Shown: positions 55,079-64,000 of the stretch, piece by piece | How positions within the stretch are numbered: position 1 is the first letter of the stretch | Layout: each line of letters opens with the position of its first letter | Source of the DNA: Hyposmocoma kahamanoa | Taxonomy: Eukaryota > Arthropoda > Insecta > Lepidoptera > Cosmopterigidae | Assembly: GCF_003589595.1 (NCBI RefSeq) | Contig: NW_020653765.1 | Location: 2,482,046 to 2,546,045, forward strand | Reading direction: 5' to 3' | Length of the DNA stretch: 64,000 bases | Notes under the pieces: model-generated | Told to the model about the DNA's origin: nothing | Database searches by the model: none | The model's input: only the letters and a program-made list of their open reading frames with translations | Program-made: the position numbers and the translations under genes

Positions 55079-55672
55079 AAGGCCCATTCAGTTTATAATA
55101 TGTAGTAAGGAGATTCTTGCTTACGAGATTTCAACTTGTCTAAACGCGATTTCGTATGACATTTTTTCAAGTTCATACGATTATCGTACAAATCGGTTCG
55201 TACCGTTTTGAGTGCGAGAATTGCCATTCGAGTTCAGTGATTACTGCGGTATTGACTATGAATATATCAAAATGATGCAAAAATCATTCAGATTTGGAAC
55301 TGCTGATAATATTAAATTCATTGCACTGTATAGAAACATACATTTTTTTTTTCAAATTTTATAACATTTCTTAATCCAAAATTTTTTTTCGTTCTCGTTT
55401 CAATTAATTCTTGTCTTAGAAAAGCAGTGATAATCAAAACACCCTCACGCACTGCACTCATGGTAGAAACGGCTGGCACAGAAACTCGAAATACGATTTT
55501 TACTTTCGAGTTCTGTTTACACGGAGACGTTCAATATTCAAAGGCGAGGCGATTATCGCTCACGTGGACAATCAATAATCGCGATTGTTTAGACGAGGAA
55601 ACTTTTTTATATTCTTTCGATAATCGTATCTTCGAGACGATAAACTCTCTCCATCTAAATGAGCCTTTAAAG
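55079..55672 (-). mobile_element. TTAA-bounded element, right copy
   Basis: Starts AAGGCCCATTCAGTTTATAA and ends TCTCCATCTAAATGAGCC with TTAA at 55667-55670. It is the reverse complement of the left copy: 55093-55290 pairs with 54700-54895 and 55311-55672 with 53443-53797, at roughly 85-90% by eye. It lacks about 190 bases present in the left copy at 54890-55070. Confidence 0.8.
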
Positions 55673-55679
55673 CTAGAGA

Positions 55680-56808
55680 CAGGCGGAGAGTGTCCGTTCT
55701 CTTTACTTTTTGTTCTCGGGTTTAGGCATCGCAATTACACATTAGATGCTAATATTAAAATGTATAGCTTTATTATGAAGACTGTATCATCTAGATTCCC
55801 CTGTTTAATTCTTATTTGAATACTATAATAGCTTTATTTACATTTGTTTTACATAAATTGTATTAGATTAAGGTATATTGAAATAAATTTATTTACTTAT
55901 CTATCTTATATGATAAACACCTTTTTTAAATTATGTTTAGAGCCTATGGCTGTAACTAAAATAATAATGTAATATTAATAATAATAATTTAATAAGAATT
56001 ATTTATTTAATAAACAAAAACAATGCCATTACAAGGTGCAAGAGAACGAAAAACGATCCTCTAATCCCCTAACTCCTGTGTGTGTGTCTATGAGTGTATG
56101 AAGATGATGTGGATTTCTTCACATTAACATATTTTCTGTGTCATGATAATTTACAGTTAAAACTGTGTCTTGGAAGACTTTTTTAACTGCATACTTCGAC
56201 AGTGTATGAATGTAAGTTAAATTGTTTACCTTGTTATATAAATTACAGCTTTAGAGCATTGTGTTGCTGTTTGACCCATGTAGTGCGACATTTTGCCTGA
56301 GGACAAAACCACTGCTCCGTGTGAAGCGTGTGTGAAGTGTAGGCATTTATGCAACGAACAGGCGGAAGTTGCTCTACTTGCTCTTATTTATTATATATAC
56401 TATGTTATAAGAGTATATGCAAATGTCATAGGTATTTACACGATCACGTATTTACTTACGAATCGATGTCCGATAAAAGTATTTTAGAAACAACATCGAA
56501 CGATATCATGTATGATTGATAATTCTATTAGTCATTCGTTCTATATATTGTCTATCAAACCGAAGTGTTAGTTTACAATAACAATTTATCGCCGTATGAA
56601 CTATCTGCAATATTACCATCTTATGATAAGGTTCTTTGTTGTTCTAGAAAAAAATACTAAAAAACTATTAGTATCAATAAGGCGTCACATGTTATCCTTG
56701 AGAGACCCTATGTAATTGATGATAATAAGAACACTACAAATGCTGAGAACAACAAAATTCAAATTTATTTTTATTTCAGGTCCACGTGTTAGTATACAAA
56801 AAAATTAT
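55680..56808. other. Unannotated stretch
   Basis: AT-rich. A 64-codon frame at 56293-56484 has CEACVKCRHLC near its start but no further domain; not called. Confidence 0.35.
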
Positions 56809-56810
56809 CT

Positions 56811-57060
56811 GTTTTTTTTTAATAATATCTAGTGAAGGGGACGAGCAGTTGCAGTGCCCTTAGCGCTTTAAATCGCAAAGATCTGAGAGTCACTCCCACT
56901 GCGCCTGTCACCCTGAGACATAAGTTGACAAGTCTCATGTGTCTGTGATTTCACCAGCATTATTACCCTTCAAAACTGGAACGCAGTAATGCACACATTA
57001 CTGCTTGGCAGCAGAAATAGGTAAGACGGCACTACTTTCACAAGGAGCGCTACAGCTACT
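56811..57060 (-). mobile_element. R1 SINE-like element
   Basis: TTTTTTTTTTAATAATATCT tail, GAGCAGTTGCAGTGCCC (about 40 bases lost after the tail), then reverse R1 order to GGCACTACTTTCACAAGGAG and TACAGCTACT. Confidence 0.85.
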
Positions 57061-57186
57061 TTATGTTACAGCTACACTTTTTAGCGCGGACCCGACGTCC
57101 ATATAATTGTAAGTCAATGAATATAATATAAATATTTTAAAGCATTTCAATATACACACGCCAGCACATCAAGCTACTTTGTTATA
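57061..57186. other. Short unannotated stretch
   Basis: No recognised feature. Confidence 0.35.
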
Positions 57187-57333
57187 ATTATTAATACAAA
57201 GATCGAACACTCAAAAAATTCCTTCGATCCGGCCGGATTCGAACCGATGTCTTCTAGCTTACCGTGCCAGACGTCATACCAACTAAGCCAGCGAAGGATT
57301 TTTTTCTGAGTGTTCGATCTTTGTATTAATAAT
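57187..57333 (-). mobile_element. R5 tRNA-like element with long TIRs
   Basis: Left arm 57187-57226 (ATTATTAATACAAAGATCGA) and right arm 57292-57333 are reverse complements over about 40 bases with two small indels. Between them, read on minus, is a tRNA-like core: A box TGGCTTAGTTGGTATGACG and B box GGTTCGAATCC. This gives a hairpin with a Pol III-like promoter in the loop. Confidence 0.85.
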
Positions 57334-57740
57334 TTTTTTTTTTTATGTTTCGCGGTAATTGTAGCAGGGCGCGAATCTTGACATATAATTAAGTTATGTT
57401 CCTTATAAGGAAGCGGAAAGCACCACTTGATTGGCATCACAATCACGATGGCGAACGCGAACGCCATATTAAGCGTCAACGGTTAACAACTCAAGGTGAT
57501 TTATGGAAGTACCTACGCTTGGCAAAAAATGTTACAACAAAGATAATTTTGAACGAGAATAATTCACAAGGTCCTTAAGATAAACATACCAAAGCCTATT
57601 TTTATAATAGTGCCGTAATAGAAATTGTATTACAATCGCGTCTGCAATATACGTCGTGGAACGTTCCCGAACTCTTCTAGTCCCCGAAACTAATTGGACG
57701 GGACATATGTCGTCCCGTTTACAACAAATGGACTTATTAT

Positions 57741-57880
57741 TTATACAAAGAACGAAAAATTGCAAAGAAAAATTCCTTCGATCTGGCTGGACTCGAATGT
57801 GGCTTCTTCGCAACTTCGACTCTGTGGCCCCGGTGTGGCAATAAACGCTGGTTCCGTTTTTTGTATCAATAATAACAAAC
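57741..57880 (-). mobile_element. R5 tRNA-like SINE
   Basis: TATACAAAGAACGAAAAATT, ATTCCTTCGATCTGGCTGGA, reversed B-box remnant CTCGAATG, and a right end TTTTTTGTATCAATAATAAC that still partly pairs with the left, echoing the TIR form at 57.2 kb. Confidence 0.6.
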
Positions 57881-58733
57881 AAGTGCAGTATTTTCGCCGA
57901 AATCTATGAATGTCATGGTACTAAATATCATGATATTCAATAAAGTAAATATTGCAAATGGACTTAACTTACAAATATGAAGAACAAAATTATTACATAA
58001 TTCGTTTAGAATTTCATGGTGTATGTTGTGAAGTAAATAATTCTTCATCATCATCCATAGCCCAACTTAACCCGTGTCGGGGTTATAGGCTTCCCGTAGT
58101 TTATGCCATCCACCATTATTCTGCGCTAGTTTCACTCAATTACGACCCACCACTTTGACAAGTCTACCCATCTCATTTTTAGGATGTCGTACGTTTCTAT
58201 GTGTTCATGTAAATATTAGAGCTAGCAGAATCCGGCGGACTGTGGTGGAGAGCACCGAACATCTTGTGCCCACTGCATACACGGATGAGGTATCCTACTC
58301 CCTACTCCCTACTACTAGTACTCCCTTCCCAATGCCGCCATCCTGACTGGCACATAATATGCTCTTCAATAATGCAGAGAGAGATGTAGTGCGAATCGAG
58401 GTCGGTCTCAGAGCATTGGAATTTATACCTTTTTTCTATGGGAATAGTTTTAAATATACATTGATAAATTTAATATCCTCTGCTTTCTCGTCCGCCCATT
58501 AGCGATGGTCCTTAGGTTTCGTCAAATTTGTAATTACGTCCATTACCGTTGCAAGGAACAACTAATTAGTGCCCTCATGATAAACTTTAGTACTTGCTTG
58601 ATATTTCTTACTTTTTCTTAATGTTATGTACCGAATTTGTCTTATCTACGTCAGACTGTCCTTGAAAACTCACGCACACTTCACTAAAAAATACTTCCTC
58701 GGGCAGGTAAAATGAAATAATTTTCATTTTCTA
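57881..58733. other. Unannotated stretch
   Basis: A block at 58030-58200 (CCCGTGTCGGGGTTATAGGC, TGCCATCCACCATTATTCTG) has the look of an old retroposon tail but no second copy here. Confidence 0.35.
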
Positions 58734-58734
58734 T

Positions 58735-58925
58735 CGTATATAGATTTCGTGGTTATTGGCTAAATGTTTATTGTAGTTACAGGTTTCTTACCAAGGTATA
58801 TCTTGTTATTGTCATTCAAATATTTCGGAACGCTTACACGCTCGATCGTAACGGGTTGACTGACCATAAGACGTCATATCGTTGTAAGGAATTTATAACA
58901 AGTGATAATAATGATTTAATACTAT
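58735..58925. mobile_element. R11 foldback relative, reverse
   Basis: CAGGTTTCTTACCAAGGTAT, ATTTCGGAACGCTTACACGC and GTAACGGGTTGACTG are the complement of the 14.0-kb element core and arm; the right arm (GTTGTAAGGAATTTATAACA, AGTGATAATAATGATTTA) is decayed. Confidence 0.65.
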
Positions 58926-59682
58926 TTGAGACTTTTATCGGACAGTTTTGTCAGTTTCATGTAATTTCATTTCTGTGAATAACATCTTTGTGCAATCGAA
59001 TATTTATTACCTATTCTTCATTCCATCGCACATCATCTTCGATTGTTGCATTTGAAACCCAACAGAATATAACGAGCACAGTACAAATATTAACGGTATC
59101 GTCACTTGTACAAATAAATTACTCAATTTTCTTTGTGATCTCTTTTTATATTTAGATTCGCCATTCTAAATATTTACTCTCTCCAGTGTCGTAATCCTTT
59201 CTCCGGTTTTTAATTTAATTTCGTTTATACTTTTTAATCGTGACAGAACATTGACTTGATACCAAGTAGAAAGTACGACTCCGAATTTAATACAAAGTTT
59301 GAGTGCCATGACCTTGTTTGGTTCGTTCACGTCAACCAGTAACGCTGTCGTATTAATTGTTATGTCACTGTTAGTCATAGATGTTTCGAGGTCAGTCAGG
59401 TAGGCACCATAAAAGTGTTTTCGTATATTTAGAGGTACAGTCCTAGGGTACCGGTTGGCTTCCGGGTGCCAATAAATACAACAGCGTTCGCATGGCTATC
59501 GTATAATCCGACAATGGATTAACTTGGTAAATTGGGTTCGCCGTTTCGAGTTTCAACTAAATGAACTGAAACTATTTCAATAACTTTCTAACAAGCACCA
59601 AGGATTCACTAGCAACATGACAAGAGCTAGGTCAATGACAAGAGTAGATTGTTTTGTAATTTTAATTAAATCAAAGTTGTTA
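58926..59682. other. Unannotated stretch
   Basis: No recognised feature. Confidence 0.35.
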
Positions 59683-59683
59683 T

Positions 59684-59810
59684 AATTATTAATACAGATA
59701 TCGATCGAACACAAAACCGCAGCAGTCGGGCTGTGGATGTTGATAGCTCACTTGGTAGAATGGTGTGACCGGTAGCGCCACCTGTGAGAAATCTATGAAC
59801 GTTTCTTTTT
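59684..59810 (+). mobile_element. R5-related tRNA-like element
   Basis: ATTATTAATACAGATATCGA then TCGAACACAAAACCGC; a forward A-box-like GATAGCTCACTTGGTAGAAT; and the R5 tail GTAGCGCCACCTGTGAGAAA. The head orientation is opposite to the other copies. Confidence 0.5.
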
Positions 59811-60423
59811 ACTCAACCTGGTACCTTACAACTACCAGAAGTTGACCAGAAATGTCTTTTTATAGGCGTGGGTTGCCTCGGTATGGCACAGACGCAAGTT
59901 CGAGTTCTGTCAGGTATTAATAATTAAAACATACTGATGGAGTCAGTTCACAAAAATTAATGGTAGTGAAAAATCAAGACATTGAATAAATTCAATATTA
60001 AATCAAAGTTAGTAAAATAGTAAATTCAGTCAGAGGTTAGAGATCATCGCTCAATCTTTGATTCTTCCTCGTAAAGAAATGAAAATCAAAGAACCGTTTA
60101 ATATTTATATGGAAATCTGCACATGTATTTAAAATAGAAGAAAATTTCTATTTAAGGCACTTTACACGAGTTTAACTCGGTCGATCATTTACGTAATCGG
60201 CGTGTGAGGTCATTTATGACGCCGGAGTTAAATAAATATCAAATAAGGACGACTAAAAATAATTTGCATCAATAAATGTTACTCGTGGCTGCATTTGCGA
60301 CCTCTAGTGCCGGACCTATGTTGTGAAGACCAGAATCATTGTATAATAAGACAAGTATGGTAACTCCATACAATCGCAGCAGCGCGGTTTAATGTTAAAA
60401 GCAGTTATGTTTTTTATATATGC
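59811..60423. other. Unannotated stretch
   Basis: AT-rich; no recognised feature. Confidence 0.35.
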
Positions 60424-60424
60424 T

Positions 60425-60735
60425 ATATGCATAATTTTATACGCATTTGACCTCCATCTCATCTGATGGTAAGTGACGTTGAGTTCAATGATGGAGCGAC
60501 ACTTAGTTAATGCCTATTCACTCTCGCCTTGAAAAGGCCCAGGTTATAACGTTCAAGGAATAAGTCTGCAGGCAAGGAATTCTACTCCTTGCCGTTCGCC
60601 ATATAAAAGTAAAAGCGTAAGTCTTTGCGAACCCTTGTAATATCCACAACATAGGGATGGAACTCAAGCCCTACGCCTTCGTCTAGTTCCGCGGTGATGG
60701 TAAGGGTTAGGCGGAATTAAACAGTGTAATTCCGT
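60425..60735 (+). repeat. R7 dispersed repeat
   Basis: GCATTTGACCTCCATCTCAT, CTGATGGTAAGTGACG, CTATTCACTCTCGCCTTGAA, AAGGCCCAGGTTATAACG, TTGCCGTTCGCCATATAAA, TATCCACAACATAGGGATGG and AGGCGGAATTAAACAGTGTA. The reverse counterpart is 28650-28945. Confidence 0.65.
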
Positions 60736-61275
60736 CGTATACTGTCTATGTACGGACGCACACATTCGCATTATAATGAAAGGCCACGAGCAGCTATGCA
60801 ACGTGAATGCGTCGTGAGATTATGCGAAAGTGTGCGTCCGTTCACGGCACGTGGCGGGCACGCACACATACAAGCCACGCTGCTACGTTCGTATAAGGTT
60901 ACCATACTTGTCTTTTTATATTTCCCGAATACTGACAACAATCACCAATCCTGTTGCAGTTGTGCCAACTGTTAGTCAACAACAAAGAAACTACGTTCTG
61001 GTTTCGGTAACGATGTGGACAGTAGCCAACTATATTTATTAAACTACAACTCTGCTTTATTCGCCAAGGTCCTCCTCACGTCTTGTGCAGCGTGCGGAAA
61101 GCCTCTATACCGCGCAAATATACGTTATATAGGAAGGATAACCATTAACAGTATGTTGTTGCGAACTTAGTGGTTATAGGGAAATAATTAATTTCAGTCG
61201 GATTATAAACACCCAAGCAATAAATTGATATTTAATGTAATTGGGCAGTATTCAATTTTTCATCATCATCATCGA
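60736..61275. other. Unannotated stretch
   Basis: 60750-60890 is GC-richer (GTGCGTCCGTTCACGGC) with two overlapping open frames of 70-75 codons; no domain recognised. Confidence 0.35.
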
Positions 61276-61372
61276 CGACGCCTTCCGTGGATGAGTGGCT
61301 TGTACACCGGTTATCATGGTAAAGCTATCTCAGAGGTTCCAGGTTCGATCCCCGGCTAATGGAATAGTAACT
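61276..61372 (+). mobile_element. tRNA-like SINE head (R2/R3 type)
   Basis: GACGCCTTCCGTGGATGAGT and B box AGGTTCGATCCCCGGC (61341-61356). The body is unlike R2 or R3, so this may be a further family. Confidence 0.55.
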
Positions 61373-61420
61373 TTTCTATATTTATTTATTTATTTAGTTC
61401 AGGCCACATGACCCATATAA

Positions 61421-61663
61421 TATACTCCCGGACACATAAATCGAGCCACCTCGCATTTTTGTCGTAAAGGGCTAGAATACAAAAATAGTGTTATCATCGT
61501 TTTCCCCAGGTTTTGCATATCCAAATTGCCAACAAGGACTAATGGAAGAGACGTTTAGTATACTAGTTTCAAATTTACGTAATAGTTCTGGATCAATCAA
61601 ACATTGTTTAAGCTTAATACTGAAAATGTGTGGTGGCTCGAATTATGTGTCCGGAAGTGTATA
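61421..61663. mobile_element. 243-bp TIR element
   Basis: TIRs TATACTCCCGGACACATAAA and, complemented from the right, TATACACTTCCGGACACATA; each continues to (A)TCGAGCCACC, about 30 bases with a 2-base gap. TA at both ends would suit a Tc1/mariner or similar TA target. The 62-codon open frame in it is unrecognised. Confidence 0.8.
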
Positions 61664-61944
61664 CCTAAAGGACTAACATACATACAATATAATAAAACAC
61701 TATTTCTAATTAATTGCACTCGTCGGCGACGTATGGCGCAATCTGGTGTCAGGTAACCGGCTGTGGAATCGCCAATATATGACACCCTTCGACCAAAATT
61801 CTTCCTTCATGAAGGTCTATTATATTATATAGTATTATATTCTCGAGTCTGGGTGTTTGTGGTACCGTCGTCGTTGTTTCCAATTTCCACAACACAAGTG
61901 CTTTAGTTACTTACTTTGGGATCGGAGCAACGTATGTGGTGTGG
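61664..61944. other. Unannotated stretch
   Basis: No recognised feature. Confidence 0.35.
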
Positions 61945-61945
61945 T

Positions 61946-62205
61946 CTAATATTTATTTATTTATTATTATCATCATTAACCCATTTATACGTCCCACTGC
62001 TGGTCACGGGTTTAGTCCATGGTTGCCACGCTGACTCAATGCGAGTCGGGGACTTCACACGTTTTTGTAAACCTTCTTCGACGTTTCATCACATGTTTTC
62101 CTTCATCTAGAAGCTCATGGTAAATTTCGAAAAATTCAGGTGCGAGCCAGATTCGAACCTACGGCAACTGCTAGAGAGGCGACAGGTCAAATATATCCTA
62201 TTATA
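61946..62205 (-). mobile_element. R4 SINE
   Basis: ATTATTATCATCATTAACCC tail, GTCCCACTGCTGGTCACGGG, TCAATGCGAGTCGGGGACTT, CGACGTTTCATCACATGTTT and the reversed head CCAGATTCGAACCTACGGCA (B box 62149-62162). Confidence 0.75.
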
Positions 62206-63765
62206 TGTTGCGCTTACAGTGCACACGACCTTATTTATATCGGTACTGTATTAATTTATACGTGTACATTTCATGACTGGGCCTTATAAGGAGAGGTTAA
62301 GGCCTTACCTAAACGTGAAGTGGTTTTAGTGACTACTACAAAAGCAACAAGGTTTTACCAACGGCTAAAATAACTCACCATTCCCAAACTAATCAAAACA
62401 TCACTTGCAGGTGGCTCTGATTATTAAATAAATAGCTTCAGTTTATAAATTTATCTTTCGAATGTTTATATTCCGGGGTCGATTAATGGAAACATTGACT
62501 GATTTTGCTTGGCACTGAGACATAGGCGGACTTCCCAATACTATGTGTATGGCATTGGCATGCAGAGGTGAATGATATCAGAGCCATCTATACGCAAAGG
62601 TGAGGGCCCATCACCCCGCAATCCATCTCTGGCTTAGCGAAAGTAAAATCCATATAAATTTATTAGGAGAAAACGAAACGGAAAGGCTGTAACAAAATAT
62701 AATAAAATTATATAAAAAGGTGCAAATAGCATAAAACACTCCCTACTAAACAGTCCAGACACTTGCCCCAAGAAGGCCTAAATAAGTATTATTATCTAAT
62801 GATTTAAAAACACGATATCACGTGAAGTCGAAGTTTTACATGAAGATGATCCTTGAGCACGTCCTCTTGCTTTAAGAATTTTGATGGGAGTGGTGACGGA
62901 ACGAACCAACGTAAGAATAGTGGAAGGAAAAGGAATTCGACAACGATTCAAAATTTTAAAAGATCAAGAACCGTAAAGAGCGTGATAAAAAGGTGGGATG
63001 ATGATGAAGGAGATCAGCATCGCCACACATCCCTCTTAGCCCTGCGATAGTAGACCACCCGGTGAAAACTTTTTCAACAAAGTCTAAAATCGAGTTCTTA
63101 GGTTTCCGCGATTGTTACATACAGGAAATAATGCATTTTTTCGGATCTAAACCGTTATTAAAAATCTCCAACTACAAGTTTGTATAAGTGCTAGAGTTTG
63201 GCTAATGCAATAAGTTACGAAAGGTTTTTCGTAATTTATTTCAATGGGCAAATAATAAAATAAAAGTGTGAAGCGCCCAAAAAGTGTGGTGGTGGAGCGC
63301 CCAAATAATAAACAGTACCATGTGCCAACACTAAAGACATCCTTGGTTAGATATACTGTAGACTTGTGGGTATCATTACAAACCTGATTTTATTTACATT
63401 TCAATAATACACATAAGTAAATTAACACGGTAAAGGTTGATTGTAAACCTGGCTGACTCCATTTTTATACGCTCCATTGCGTATTACTTATGAATCTGTA
63501 ATGTTACATACTTTTGCCATTCCACGCTATAAATAAATTACCTGCATTCATTAAGGGGGTAACGGGTCCCCCGTGTTCATAATTTGTGACGTGATGGGAA
63601 GAGGCGAAAGTTACGAATTTCATCTCTAAAATATGCATATGAACAATTACGCTTTGGAAGCTCCATGGACGGTTTAAATAAAAAAAGACAATTGAAATTA
63701 CTAGACACGTTATTATTACTTCATGTCGTCTACCAAAATACAAAATAAATAACTAAAACTTTTTT
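62206..63765. other. Unannotated stretch
   Basis: A 65-codon open frame at 62853-63047 (basic, then an acidic WDDDEGD stretch) has no recognised family or splice context. 63265-63310 has two AGCGCCCAAA words. Otherwise AT-rich. Confidence 0.35.
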
Positions 63766-63769
63766 ATAA

Positions 63770-63960
63770 AAAAACCGACCTGAAAAGTGAAATTAAATCT
63801 ATTTACCAAGTTTTATTGAAATCGATAACGGGAAGTGAGTGAAATCTAATAATCCGGATTTATCTCCTAATTTACCTCTCTTAGAGGCGGAACTCTTTAA
63901 ATTTGAATGGTATCACTGCTAAAAATACAAAAAAATAAACATTCTATTTTATTGTACTAA
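63770..63960 (+). repeat. R9 dispersed repeat copy 2
   Basis: ACCAAGTTTTATTGAAATCG, GAGTGAAATCTAATAATCCG and TAATTTACCTCTCTTAGAGG parallel 42695-42800. The GAAGTCGGTTAA end is not present. Confidence 0.5.
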
Positions 63961-64000
63961 TGCATAGGATCAATAATAACAATGAAATGTCCAATAAATT

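Noticed and set aside
56293..56484. Frame with CEACVKCRHLC, a possible zinc-binding motif
   Set aside because: Cys spacing fits no family I know, the rest is hydrophobic AT-rich translation, and no splice sites are evident.
57396..57578. Basic 60-codon frame with RKRKAPLDWHHNHDGERERH
   Set aside because: Too short, no domain, lies between two R5 elements.

Overview
The window looks like non-coding, repeat-dense DNA from an insect nuclear genome, most likely a moth or butterfly. It is AT-rich, with eukaryotic splice and poly(A) signals, mariner transposons, LINE reverse transcriptase remains and several tRNA-like SINE families of lepidopteran type. There is no operon structure, no bacterial-style gene and no CRISPR array. 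A 400-base run of N (28091-28490) is a scaffold gap. The species call is inference from repeat style. Family names R1 to R11 are my own working labels, made by comparing stretches of the window by eye.

Only one stretch looks like host coding DNA: a first exon at about 37920-38571 (+). It has a CpG-richer leader, an ATG at 38368, a signal peptide, and a perfect donor (GAG/GTAAGT) after 68 codons. The end of the peptide resembles the start of the protease-associated domain of Goliath/RNF150-type membrane E3 ubiquitin ligases. I see no second exon, so everything from 38572 to the right edge may be its first intron.

The rest is layered mobile DNA. 0-13 kb: R6 LINE-tail pieces, a SINE (R4) with a 25-bp target duplication, a TIR element inside a tRNA-SINE (3.0-3.4 kb), RTE-like LINE tails (4.1, 7.4, 8.9 kb) and an (ACGC)n/(AC)n microsatellite. 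13-22 kb: a CpG-rich TIR element, a 47-bp-arm foldback, and many R1 and R5 copies. 22.3-24.6 kb: a broken CR1/Jockey-superfamily LINE with the RT active-site motif. 25-33 kb: R1 copies, the gap and a 112-bp MITE. 33.6-35.2 kb: a foldback element beside a near-complete but broken mariner. 35.2-38 kb: a 60-bp near-perfect hairpin and the candidate exon. 38.6-53 kb: nested SINE/MITE insertions, a VNTR-like TIR element (45.8-46.5 kb) and a hAT-like MITE with a perfect 8-bp duplication (50.2 kb). 53.0-55.7 kb: two TTAA-bounded elements head to head, one containing a second, internally deleted mariner. 55.7-64 kb: scattered SINE/MITE copies.

The insertions give a relative history: R1 copies are split by an R2 SINE, by a TIR element and by an unidentified insert; R2 is itself split by the same TIR family; a mariner splits a TTAA element. 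I did not find an undescribed functional system. The most distinctive observations are the foldback family with a shared core but differing palindromic arms (R11), the TTAA head-to-head pair, and the internally repeated TIR element.
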